Shown here piece by piece: positions 1-13,838 of a stretch of 17,091 nt of DNA. This DNA is from Planctomycetaceae bacterium (GTDB lineage Bacteria; Planctomycetota; Planctomycetia; Pirellulales; Pirellulaceae). The translations under genes and the position numbers were made by a program. The first letter of the stretch is position 1. Every line of letters begins with the position of its first letter. The stretch lies in contig JAKEHX010000054.1 in NCBI GenBank assembly GCA_022614795.1, forward strand, positions 1 to 17,091, written 5' to 3'. The notes beneath the pieces are model-generated. The model had not been told where the DNA came from and searched no databases. It worked only from the letters and a program-made list of their open reading frames with translations.

Positions 1-157
1 GGGAAAGCGCGTCGGCGCCAAATTGCGGATGCGCCCGGGAAGCCGGAAATCGCCGCACGTCGGCCACGAGTTCAATCGACTGGCCGGCGAGCAACACCAG
101 AAACATATCGATCGGATGATTGGAGTGGCCGATGGTCCAAATCAATCGCGCTGGCAT
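1..157 (-). CDS. DUF488 family protein, N-terminal part (cut by window edge)
   Basis: The reverse strand from an ATG at 157 reads 52 codons without a stop to the window edge. The peptide begins MPARLIWTIGHSN and continues with a DVRRFPASR segment followed by HPQF. The TIGHSN start and the DVRxxPxSRxxPQF segment are the two signature stretches of the DUF488 family, small proteins of unknown biochemical role. Only the N-terminal third or so is present. The gene is divergent from the Dabb-domain gene at 206, leaving a 48-bp gap that must hold both start regions. The identification rests on these motifs, seen directly. The start codon is the first Met before the motif, and I see no strong ribosome binding site in front of it. 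Confidence 0.78.
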   Translation of the reverse strand, partial: MPARLIWTIGHSNHPIDMFLVLLAGQSIELVADVRRFPASRAHPQFGADALS

Positions 158-205
158 GGTAAATTGTATGCTCGCAGCCGCTGCCTGCTGCGGAAAGGAC
201 GTTCC

Positions 206-613
206 ATGTTGCGAATCACGTTTGCTGTGCCCCTTCTTGCCCTGTCCCTCCTGGCCATGACCGCGCTATCTCCACTCAACTCGTCAATCGGGGCCGATGT
301 GCCGGCGAAGGTCCTCCGCCACGTCGTGATGTACAAGTTCAAAGAAACCACAACCCCCGAGCAAGTGCAGCAAGTCGTCGCCGCCTTTGCCGGACTGCCG
401 AAGAAGATCGACGCGATTATCGGCTACGAAGCGGGGACCAACGTCAGCCCAGAAGGCAAGTCGGAGGGCTTCACGCACGTCTTCGTCGTCACCTTCAAGG
501 ACGAAGCGGCCCGCGACGCCTATCTGAAGCATCCCGCGCACGATGCCTACGTCCAAGTGGTCAAAGACAAACGCGAGAAAGTGATCGTGTTTGACTATTG
601 GGCGGAGGAGTGA
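206..613 (+). CDS. Secreted Dabb (stress-responsive A/B barrel) domain protein
   Basis: This 135-residue protein starts at the ATG at 206, which has a purine-rich ribosome binding site (GGAAAGGA, 192-199) in front. An in-frame start further upstream would add 61 residues that do not look like protein and would run over the divergent DUF488 start. Residues 1-30 form a signal peptide: a charged LRI start, a long Leu/Ala core and a likely cut near IGA-DV. The rest fits the Dabb domain: RHVVMYKFK strand, a helix with TTPEQVQQ, then GTNVSPEG, FTHVFVVTFKD and a YLKHPAHDAY segment. Dabb proteins are small ferredoxin-like-fold dimers. In Planctomycetes many carry a signal peptide, and their substrates are unknown. 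It ends only 17 bp from the 3' end of the oppositely oriented FG-GAP gene. No enzymatic function can be assigned. Confidence 0.85.
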   Translation: MLRITFAVPLLALSLLAMTALSPLNSSIGADVPAKVLRHVVMYKFKETTTPEQVQQVVAAFAGLPKKIDAIIGYEAGTNVSPEGKSEGFTHVFVVTFKDEAARDAYLKHPAHDAYVQVVKDKREKVIVFDYWAEE

Positions 614-630
614 CGCTTATGGGGCGCGGG

Positions 631-750
631 TTACTTGTCCGCAGATAAAACCATTCTCTGATCCGCCTTGACTCTCCGCCGCGTGATCTTTCCCCTGCCG
701 TGCGGCAGGATCACCTCCACATCGCACACGGCCAGCTCGCCCAGCCCCCC
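631..750 (-). pseudogene. Out-of-frame end of the ASPIC/UnbV domain (frameshift remnant)
   Basis: Just past the G6 tract (C745-C750 on the plus strand), a different minus-strand frame reads GLGELAVCDVEVILPHG, then a basic stretch and VKADQRMVLSADK to a TAA at 631-633. This matches what an ASPIC/UnbV domain should look like after the YASGQEAITHV of the main frame (family pattern: HxGLG, then a strand of the V-D-V-E-V type, then P-x-G and a closing Q-R strand). Joining the two frames needs one extra G or two fewer Gs in the tract; the second option restores the common HVGLG spacing exactly. The cause could be a real frameshift mutation, slippage on the G run, or a base-call/assembly error. Confidence 0.7.
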
Positions 751-2318
751 ACATGCGTGATCGCTTCCTGGCCCGACGCATAACCGTAGCCAACCGCGAT
801 CTCCTGTGCGGCCACCAGCGCCGCATTGTCGCCCAGCGATCCGGCGCTATAGACGCGGACCTGTGCGCCGATTCCCTGAGGATTGACGCCGGTCGGCGCT
901 TGGACGGCGATTTGCAGCCTATGTCCCCCCGGCGTTTCGTTTGCCAAGAGGAGTGATTTGGCATCGGGCCACCAATTTGGCAGGAACATGTCGAGGCGGC
1001 CGTCGCGGTTGTAGTCGCACGTCGGGCCAGGCGCCATGTACACGATCTTTTTCTCGGCCTTCATCTTGTCGAAGAATGGCCCGTTGCCAGGAAGGGGCAG
1101 GTCGGCTGGCGTGGGGAAGTCGTTCACCGCCAGAGCCTCGCAGCGAAACCGCGGCAGGCCGTCCGCCAGGCCCAGGTGCTTGAAAATGAACGGATGCGGC
1201 CGGCCTACGGAATCGAACTTGACGATCGACGTGTAGATCTCCGGCCAGCCGTCGTTGTCGAAATCCTGGATTTCGACATGCGGCGACTTCATCGGCAGTG
1301 GCACGAGGCCCGCTTGTTGCGTGACATCTTTGAACGCGGGCAGGCCGTCCTTCACGCCTTGATGGAGGTACAGGCGCAGGGGCACGCCCCCTTTTTCGGC
1401 CTGCCACGGCGAGCTGAAGTGCGACCCGATTACGATGTCGAGGCGACCGTCGCGGTTCACGTCGCCAAAGCAGACGCCGCATGACGTGTCGTCGCCGTCG
1501 CGGCCGTACGTCCAGGTGAAATCGGCAAGCGACGTCGGCACTTCGCGATACTTCCCGTCGGCGGTCGAAACCAGCAGCTTGTTGCCGTGATGCCGCCCTC
1601 CAGCGAGCAGATCAGGCCGGCCGTCGTCGTTCACATCTGCGGCTGCGACTCCAAAGCCCGTCAGCTCTGACGGCAGGCCGGCCTGCTGCGATACATCCGC
1701 GAATTTGAGGCTGCCCAGATTGCGGTAAAGTCGCGTGCGGCTTTGGCCCCCTTGGAAGAAGCATTCGCCGACAAACAGGTCGAGCCGTCCATCGCCGTCG
1801 TAATCGGTGGCGCAGACACTGCGGCAGGCTATCAATTCCGGGCAGACGCCGCTGCCCTCCGAGACGTCGGTGAACTTGCCGCCGCCGTCGTTGCGGAAGA
1901 GCTTGTTGGGCGTTTGATAGTGGGCATTCTCGCCCTTTCCCGCAATGGCATGGTTGGTGGTGTAGAGATCAAGATCGCCGTCGTTGTCGAGGTCCACAAT
2001 CGCCGCGCCGTTGGCCCGGCCCACGACGCGCAGGGCTTCCTGATTATCGAGAGTGAATTTGCCCCCTTGGTTGCGGAGCAGCTGGTTCGGCTTGGAATCG
2101 TAAGGCTTGCTGCCGAACGTGCCGACATAGAGGTCGGCCCAGCCGTCGCCATCGATATCGCCCCAGCCGGCGCCGTGGCCGGCGATGTTTTCGAGTGCGG
2201 GAAAGATCCCCGCCTCGGCGCCGGCATCGCGAAAGCGGAAGTCGGGTTCTCCGGCGCAGAGCATCGAACCGACGGCACAGAAGGAAACAAAGGAAACAAA
2301 GAGGAGCGAACGCGGCAT
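711..2318 (-). CDS. Secreted FG-GAP/VCBS repeat protein (CRTAC1-like), C-terminus frameshifted
   Basis: This open frame of 535 residues starts at the ATG at 2318, with GGAG six bases upstream (2325-2328). Residues 1-22 are a signal peptide (Leu/Phe/Val-rich core, cut near LCAGE). At least seven calcium-binding-type loops follow, of the form DxDxDGxxDL: DIDGDGWADLYVG, DLDNDGDLDLY, DYDGDGRLDLFVG, DVNDDGRPDLL, DVNRDGRLDIVIG, DFDNDGWPEIY and DYNRDGRLDMF. This is the pattern of a beta-propeller built of FG-GAP/VCBS repeats, as in CRTAC1-type proteins that normally end in an ASPIC/UnbV domain. That domain begins here (YASGQEAITHV), but the frame then runs through a G6 tract into a premature TGA at 711. 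The remaining conserved residues are in another frame, downstream to 631. Likely exported; role probably binding or adhesion, not known. Probably last gene of a minus-strand run after uvrA and the CBM9-like gene. Confidence 0.85.
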   Translation of the reverse strand: MPRSLLFVSFVSFCAVGSMLCAGEPDFRFRDAGAEAGIFPALENIAGHGAGWGDIDGDGWADLYVGTFGSKPYDSKPNQLLRNQGGKFTLDNQEALRVVGRANGAAIVDLDNDGDLDLYTTNHAIAGKGENAHYQTPNKLFRNDGGGKFTDVSEGSGVCPELIACRSVCATDYDGDGRLDLFVGECFFQGGQSRTRLYRNLGSLKFADVSQQAGLPSELTGFGVAAADVNDDGRPDLLAGGRHHGNKLLVSTADGKYREVPTSLADFTWTYGRDGDDTSCGVCFGDVNRDGRLDIVIGSHFSSPWQAEKGGVPLRLYLHQGVKDGLPAFKDVTQQAGLVPLPMKSPHVEIQDFDNDGWPEIYTSIVKFDSVGRPHPFIFKHLGLADGLPRFRCEALAVNDFPTPADLPLPGNGPFFDKMKAEKKIVYMAPGPTCDYNRDGRLDMFLPNWWPDAKSLLLANETPGGHRLQIAVQAPTGVNPQGIGAQVRVYSAGSLGDNAALVAAQEIAVGYGYASGQEAITHVGGWASWPCAMWR

Positions 2319-2378
2319 GAGTGGCTCCAGTGGACTGGCAGGAATGGATCGATGCGGGTCGTCCCAATTCTGTGCAGT

Positions 2379-3058
2379 TTATCGCACCAAATCCAGCGTC
2401 CCCCACAAACTCGGATCCTCGGCAAACGGCAGTTCCTGACCCACGCTGAAGGTCTGCCAGCCCAGCTCGCGGTCGATCACGGCGTACGAAAAACCCAGGG
2501 CCGCATGATCGGCTGGGTGGAAGCCGGTGAGTGTTTCGGCGGGAATGTGCATCGCCATGAAATATCCATCCGATTTGCGTTCGCAGTTGACGCGCAGTTG
2601 CCGCGGCTCGATTTCGCGCGGGCTCTCCTTGGCCCGGTTGATCGCCAAGAGTACTGCCACCGGCTCGTCGAGGCGTCGTCCGGCGCCGGCGGGCAAGAAC
2701 GCAAAGCGGTGGCAGAACCGGCCGGCGCGGTGGATGTTCTGCGTATTGCGCGTATCGATCCAGATCTGCACGCCGTCGCTGTCTTCGATCTTCGAGTCGC
2801 GACACCACGGCGGCTGCTCCTTGCCGCGCACCTGCACCGTCAGCGCCAACCCGCGCTCGCTCCAGGCCATTCGCACATCGGCAAACGGCTGCTTCCCTTC
2901 CAGCTCGGCAAAACACGGCAGACGGTGCTTGTCGCCCAGCTTCGTCCCGCCGGCCGTCCACAGCTCAGGTGCATAGAAGCACGGCGCCGCAAAGCGGAAT
3001 AGCATAGTCGGGGACATCAAGGATTCAGACATGGCTGCGATGCAAATGAAACTGCCGT

Positions 3059-3062
<4 letters not shown>
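2379..3062 (-). CDS. CBM9/DOMON-like domain protein, translationally overlapping uvrA
   Basis: This is a 227-residue protein without a signal peptide. The core resembles the carbohydrate-binding family 9-like (DOMON-type) beta-sandwich seen in many planctomycete proteins: an ADVRMAWSERGLALTVQV strand pair, then EDSDGVQIWIDTRNTQNIHRA with the D-x-D-x-x-x-x-x-x-D pattern at the strand edge, then HRFAFLP and YFMAMHIPAETLTGFHP. These positions match the family pattern of alternating strands with Asp and Trp. The start is taken as the GTG at 3062. Its last two bases, with the next A, form the uvrA TGA stop (GTGA overlap), and GGAGG at 3066-3070 lies three bases upstream. An ATG at 3032 is an alternative but lacks a ribosome binding site. 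The overlap implies coupling to uvrA. A ligand cannot be named; the fold assignment is moderate. Confidence 0.7.
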
Positions 3063-10327
<7,265 letters not shown>

Positions 10328-10480
10328 ATTCCGGCGGCTGCTGGAGGCGACTTCCGTGAAATGAACCTCGCATTTTAGCAGGAGTCGGGGGCCAGCGGAC
10401 AGGCGACAGAACGAACGCATGCAGGACGAAATCCGGATAACCAATGGCCAAGGTCGTCGCGCGGTAGGATGAGACGTGCT

Positions 10481-10515
10481 TCAAATCCGAAATCCCAAAT
10501 CCAAAATCATAAATC
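10481..10515. repeat. Degenerate heptamer array at the 5' end of the DUF255 gene
   Basis: Five 7-base units of the pattern NNAAATC: TCAAATC, CGAAATC, CCAAATC, CAAAATC and ATAAATC. It ends two bases before the ATG at 10518. Read on the other strand it belongs to the same GATTTNG family as the arrays at 5998 and 7256. It fills the place where a ribosome binding site would be expected for that ATG. Confidence 0.75.
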
Positions 10516-10517
10516 TC

Positions 10518-12692
10518 ATGCCCAACCGTCTCGCCCACGAATCCAGCCCCTACCTGCTCCAGCACCAGAACAACCCCGTGGACTGGTATCCGTGGGGGCC
10601 TGAGGCCCTGGCCCGCGCGAAGCAGGAAAACAAGCCGATCTTTCTGTCGATCGGCTACTCGGCCTGCCACTGGTGCCATGTGATGGAGCACGAAAGCTTC
10701 GAGAACGCAGAGATCGCGGCGCTCGTCAACGAGCATTTCGTGCCGATCAAGGTCGATCGCGAGGAGCGGCCCGACCTCGACCAGATTTATATGAACGCGG
10801 TGCAGCTCATGACGGGGCGCGGCGGCTGGCCGATGTCGATGTTCCTCACGCCCGATTTGCAGCCGTTCTTTGGTGGAACGTATTGGCCGCCCACGAGCCG
10901 CATGGGTATGCCCGGCTTTGACCAGGTATTGCGGGCGGTTGTTGACGCGTGGCAAAACCGGCGGGAGATGGCGGTGGAGCAGGCGGGGCAGTTGACGGAA
11001 GCGGTGCGGCAGGAGGGTTCAGGGACAGGAGGTCAGAGGTCAGAGGTCAGAGGTCAGGAAATTGACCCAAAGTCGGCCAAAGAGATGCTGGAAAACGCAC
11101 AGTGTCAACTGGCGCGGGCGTTTGATTCGACGCATGGGGGCTTTGGGACCGCGCCCAAATTCCCGCATAGCATGGATTTGCAATTGCTGCTGCGGCTATG
11201 GAAGCGCAAGCCGCGTGAGGAAACGCTGCACATGGTGACGCATACGCTCCACAAAATGGCGGCGGGCGGGATCTACGATCATCTGGCCGGCGGTTTTGCC
11301 CGCTATAGCGTCGATGAACGGTGGCTGGTGCCACACTTCGAGAAGATGCTGTACGACAACTCGCTGCTTACCAGTGCGAGCATCGATGCGCTTCAAGCGA
11401 CATGGAATTTGAATCTTTTCGGGAAAATAATCCGGGGAACTAGCGATTACATCCTTTGCTATATGACCGACGCCGAGGGCGGATTTCACAGCACCGAAGA
11501 CGCGGACAGCGAAGGAGAGGAAGGCAAGTTTTATGTCTGGACGCCCAGCGAGATCAAAGCGGTAGTCGGGCCAGAAAAAGGCGAGCGATTCTGCTATGTC
11601 TATGACGTGACCGAGCAGGGAAACTTTGAGCACGGGAAGAGCATCCTCAACCTGCCCAAGACCATCGAGCAATGTGCGACGCTTAGAGGATGGAATGAGT
11701 GGGAACTGAGGGCCGAGCTGAAGGAATGCCGCGAACAGCTCCTGGCGGCCCGCAATCAGCGCGTTCGTCCTGGCAAGGACGACAAGATCTTGGTTAGTTG
11801 GAATGGCCTGATGATCGATGCGTTGGCTCGCGCTGCGCGAGTGATCGATGGCAAGGCTCCAGAATTGCACGCGGCGGCAGAGAAGTTTCTGGACCACGCC
11901 ATCCGAGCGGCTGAGTTCATCCTCAAGTCCGTGTCGCGCCCTGACGGCCGATTGCTCCACACCTGGCGACACGGCAAGGCAAAGGGAGATGCGTTTCTCG
12001 ACGACCACGCTTACTTCATTAATGCGCTGGTGACACTTTACGAGACGACGTTTAACGAGCGGTGGCTTGACGAGGCCGTCCGCTTGGCCGAAATCATGCT
12101 CCGCCATTTTGAAGACAAACAGCACGGCGGGTTCTTCTTCACGGCTGATGATCATGAACAGCTCATCGCCCGCAACAAGGACTTTCACGACGCGAGCGTC
12201 CCCAGCGGCAACGGCATGGCCGCGACAGCGCTGATTCGGCTCGGCAAATTGACGGGAAAAACGGAGTACCTTGAATCGGCACACGGAGCCATCATTGCCG
12301 GGATGCCCGTGATGGAACGCGCGCCCATGGCGGCGGGACAGCTCTTGATTGCCCTGGATATGTGGCTCGGTCCCATGCGGGAGCTCGTGCTGATCGGCGG
12401 CAGCGACGAGGAGGAGAATCAGACCGTGTTGGCCGACGTGCAGCGAGTCTTTGTGCCGAATCGGGTGCTGGCGTATCGACCGGGCGCGGGGCCTCAGGGG
12501 GCTGACGCCCCCCGCTCGCCAGCTCACGCGCCCCAATCGCAGTCACTGGCAGCGCTGTTCGAAAGCCGCACCGCCATCGACGATCAGCCGACGCTTTATG
12601 TCTGCGAAAACTATACGTGCCAGCAGCCGATCGTGGGGGGCGATTCGATTCGCGCGGCGCTCAAGCGGCTTAGCGAGGCAGGCCAGTCGTGA
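10518..12692 (+). CDS. DUF255 thioredoxin-like / YyaL (SPATA20-type) protein
   Basis: 724 residues from the ATG at 10518, close to the usual 650-700 for the family. The N-terminal domain is the DUF255 thioredoxin fold: MPNRLAHESSPYLLQH, NPVDWYPW, then the redox-type C50-H-W-C53 in SIGYSACHWCHVMEHESF, KVDREERPD and GGWPMSMFLTPD. The remainder looks like an (alpha/alpha)6-barrel related to sugar epimerases/glycosidases: GGFGTAPKFPHS, GGIYDHLAGGFARYSVD, WLVPHFEKMLYDN and TEDADSEGEEGKFYVWTP. The cellular role is unknown, as it is for the bacterial YyaL proteins. It has no signal peptide, so cytoplasmic. Two odd stretches: a heptamer-coded insertion at about 168-180 and a hairpin-coded Gly/Pro/Ala loop near 655-675. 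A GTG at 10476 behind GGATGAG could add 14 residues. Divergent from uvrA by 190 bp and convergent with the PilZ gene by one base. Confidence 0.9.
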   Translation: MPNRLAHESSPYLLQHQNNPVDWYPWGPEALARAKQENKPIFLSIGYSACHWCHVMEHESFENAEIAALVNEHFVPIKVDREERPDLDQIYMNAVQLMTGRGGWPMSMFLTPDLQPFFGGTYWPPTSRMGMPGFDQVLRAVVDAWQNRREMAVEQAGQLTEAVRQEGSGTGGQRSEVRGQEIDPKSAKEMLENAQCQLARAFDSTHGGFGTAPKFPHSMDLQLLLRLWKRKPREETLHMVTHTLHKMAAGGIYDHLAGGFARYSVDERWLVPHFEKMLYDNSLLTSASIDALQATWNLNLFGKIIRGTSDYILCYMTDAEGGFHSTEDADSEGEEGKFYVWTPSEIKAVVGPEKGERFCYVYDVTEQGNFEHGKSILNLPKTIEQCATLRGWNEWELRAELKECREQLLAARNQRVRPGKDDKILVSWNGLMIDALARAARVIDGKAPELHAAAEKFLDHAIRAAEFILKSVSRPDGRLLHTWRHGKAKGDAFLDDHAYFINALVTLYETTFNERWLDEAVRLAEIMLRHFEDKQHGGFFFTADDHEQLIARNKDFHDASVPSGNGMAATALIRLGKLTGKTEYLESAHGAIIAGMPVMERAPMAAGQLLIALDMWLGPMRELVLIGGSDEEENQTVLADVQRVFVPNRVLAYRPGAGPQGADAPRSPAHAPQSQSLAALFESRTAIDDQPTLYVCENYTCQQPIVGGDSIRAALKRLSEAGQS
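11031..11058. repeat. Heptamer array GGTCAGA x4 inside the DUF255 gene
   Basis: Four units (GGTCAGA three times, then GGTCAGG). Decayed related units lie just before, from about 11016. It encodes GGQRSEVRGQE, a polar insertion after the thioredoxin domain and before the barrel domain. It stays in frame. Confidence 0.85.
12497..12512. repeat. Perfect GC-rich hairpin inside the DUF255 gene
   Basis: GGGGGC, then TGAC, then GCCCCC: a perfect 6-bp stem with a 4-base loop. It lies in a Gly/Pro/Ala-rich loop (PGAGPQGADAPRSPAHAPQ) that interrupts the C-terminal part of the protein and looks inserted. It may be a small dispersed palindromic element; a second copy elsewhere would be needed to call it a repeat family. 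Confidence 0.5.
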
Positions 12693-12693
12693 T

Positions 12694-13419
12694 TCAAGCC
12701 GGGCTGGTGGCTGGGGTGCCCAGCCCCACAGCGCTCTTGGCCAGGTAGAAGACGCGATCGAGCAGGCGGGGAGTCGTGTGTTCCTTATCGCTGACCGTGT
12801 GATCCAGGGCGATGCTCGCCAGCTGCTGGTAACCGCCAGTTTGGCAGAACGAGCAGCCGAGCAAATAGCCGTCGTCGGTCGGTTGCTTCCACTGCACACG
12901 CAGCGGGATGGCGATTTTTTTCCCCGCCTCCCCTTCGGCCGAAAGCATGATCCGGTAGCCGAGTTGCACGTCGGTCGGCGATTTGAGGCAGCATCCGCCG
13001 AGCGACAGATCCACCACGCGAACGCCGGTGTTGGCCTGCCCCTGGGTCAATTCGGGCCTGGCCTCGACGTCGACCGATACAGGTCGCCTTTCGTGTGATC
13101 GCCGGTTGAAACAGCCCGCATCCGAAAGGACCTTCAGCACATCGTCGGCCAACGGCTCGGTGAAGTGGCACGTGACCCTGCAGCCGTGGAATTTCCAGGG
13201 CCGCACATCGCGGACGATAGCGTCCAACAGCGGCACCTGGCCGGCCTGCACGCCGCCGAAGACGAGTTGGCACGGCTGGCCAAAGGGCAAGAGGCTCTCG
13301 GCCGTCAACCTTACCGTGTTCCGGTCCAAGGATTGAACTTCAGCAGTCTGTGCGCGGGGCGTTCCGTCTCGTTCGGTCCAGCGCAGCTCGACCCACGCGA
13401 TTGACTCTGAAGCAGCCAT
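12694..13419 (-). CDS. PilZ-domain protein (putative c-di-GMP receptor)
   Basis: 241 residues from the ATG at 13419 (an in-frame ATG at 13455 would add 12). The C-terminal half carries the two PilZ motifs: R107-S-H-E-R111 (RxxxR) in NRRSHERRPV, and D137-L-S-L-G-G142 (DxSxxG) in VVDLSLGGCCL, spaced about 30 residues as usual. PilZ domains bind the second messenger cyclic di-GMP through these residues. The N-terminal half (about 1-95: IAWVELRW, LDRNTVRLTAESLLPFGQPCQL, WKFHGCRVTCHF) looks like a second beta-barrel of PilZ/YcgR-N type without the motifs, so probably a companion domain. No membrane segment, no output enzyme domain; target unknown. The last residues (VGLGTPATSPA) are encoded by a GC hairpin and may be a repeat-derived tail. 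It stops one base from the end of the convergent DUF255 gene. Confidence 0.87.
   Translation of the reverse strand: MAASESIAWVELRWTERDGTPRAQTAEVQSLDRNTVRLTAESLLPFGQPCQLVFGGVQAGQVPLLDAIVRDVRPWKFHGCRVTCHFTEPLADDVLKVLSDAGCFNRRSHERRPVSVDVEARPELTQGQANTGVRVVDLSLGGCCLKSPTDVQLGYRIMLSAEGEAGKKIAIPLRVQWKQPTDDGYLLGCSFCQTGGYQQLASIALDHTVSDKEHTTPRLLDRVFYLAKSAVGLGTPATSPA
12709..12725. repeat. GC-rich hairpin at the junction of two convergent genes
   Basis: GGCTGGG, then GTG, then CCCAGCC: a perfect 7-bp stem with a 3-base loop, 16 bp after the DUF255 stop. It lies in the last codons of the PilZ gene. There is no T tract, so it is not a standard intrinsic terminator, though it could slow transcription from the plus-strand gene. 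It may be a dispersed palindrome that extended the PilZ reading frame. Confidence 0.5.
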
Positions 13420-13641
13420 GGCATGCAACCTGAAATCAGCCGCGCAAATTCGCATGCCCCCACTCAGTAGGGCATCGCGAGCACCCGATGGCGGCGACGA
13501 GAAAGTCTAGCTTGCAGTGGGTGGCCTGACCGATTTTCCGCGGGTCAAAGCACCGGGCCCCCCCGCGATAAGGGCAAGAATGCCGAAGAGGCCGGTCGCA
13601 ACGAAGGTTCGGACGCGCCGGCGGCGTGGCAAAACGTCAAA
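13420..13641. other. Non-coding stretch between the PilZ gene and tRNA-Arg
   Basis: This stretch has no convincing gene on either strand. It holds the start region of the minus-strand PilZ gene at its left end and the downstream side of the tRNA at its right end. I see no repeat, no T-run terminator and no recognisable operator. The whole gene-poor stretch, 13420-13838, contains only the tRNA and the 14-nt repeats described separately. Confidence 0.6.
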
Positions 13642-13714
13642 TACCCCGGGCGGGATTCGAACCCACGACCCCCGGTTTAGGAAACCGGTGCTCTATCCTC
13701 TGAGCTACCGGGGC
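13642..13714 (-). tRNA. tRNA-Arg (anticodon CCT)
   Basis: The 73-nt cloverleaf fits fully. The 7-bp acceptor pairs GCCCCGG with CCGGGGT (one G-U closing pair), D stem GCTC/GAGC, anticodon stem CCGGT/ACCGG with loop TTCCTAA, so anticodon CCT (reads AGG), T stem GTGGG/CCCGC with loop TTCGAAT, discriminator A. The CCA end is not encoded. It is transcribed from the minus strand. No integrase or duplicated 3' end is seen nearby, so there is no sign of use as an integration site. Confidence 0.96.
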
Positions 13715-13721
13715 ATGACGT

Positions 13722-13775
13722 CATTCTGGCTGGTTCATTCTGGCTGATTCATTCTGGGATTCATTCTGGCTGATT
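13722..13775. repeat. 14-nt tandem repeat upstream of tRNA-Arg
   Basis: Four copies of CATTCTGGCTGATT: 13722-13735 (one change), 13736-13749, 13750-13761 (two bases shorter) and 13762-13775. It begins 8 bp upstream of the 5' end of the minus-strand tRNA, so it covers the expected promoter region. The period of 14 is twice the 7-nt period of the arrays inside uvrA, although the sequence is different. Confidence 0.85.
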
Positions 13776-13838
13776 ATCGCACAATTCCAAGGGCCGAGTG
13801 AACGGCGCCTGTAAAACTCGCCCGGCCGCTTCAATTTT

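Noticed and set aside
2283..2300. Two copies of a 9-nt unit (GGAAACAAA) in the signal peptide of the FG-GAP gene
   Set aside because: Only two copies with a period of 9, giving a normal hydrophobic signal peptide; too weak to count with the heptamer arrays.
1743..3002. Long plus-strand open frame (419 residues)
   Set aside because: It is the antisense shadow of the FG-GAP and CBM9-like genes in GC-rich DNA. It has no start context and no domain, and its composition mirrors the DxDxDG repeats on the other strand.
10328..10444. Extra 39 codons in front of the uvrA start
   Set aside because: UvrA homology begins right after the ATG at 10327. The upstream stretch is not protein-like and would use up most of the divergent promoter region.
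10328..10517. SOS (LexA) operator in the uvrA/DUF255 divergent region
   Set aside because: Neither an E. coli-type CTGT-N8-ACAG nor a Gram-positive-type GAAC-N4-GTTC site is present; planctomycete LexA sites are not known to me well enough to exclude another form.
13517..13747. Plus-strand reading frame with a GGIRTHDPRFRKP segment
   Set aside because: It is the reverse strand of tRNA-Arg; this peptide is the well-known false product of antisense tRNA reading.
13800..13838. Possible terminator after the haem-motif FG-GAP gene
   Set aside because: An imperfect stem with a long loop can be drawn, but there is no T tract and the pairing has a bulge.
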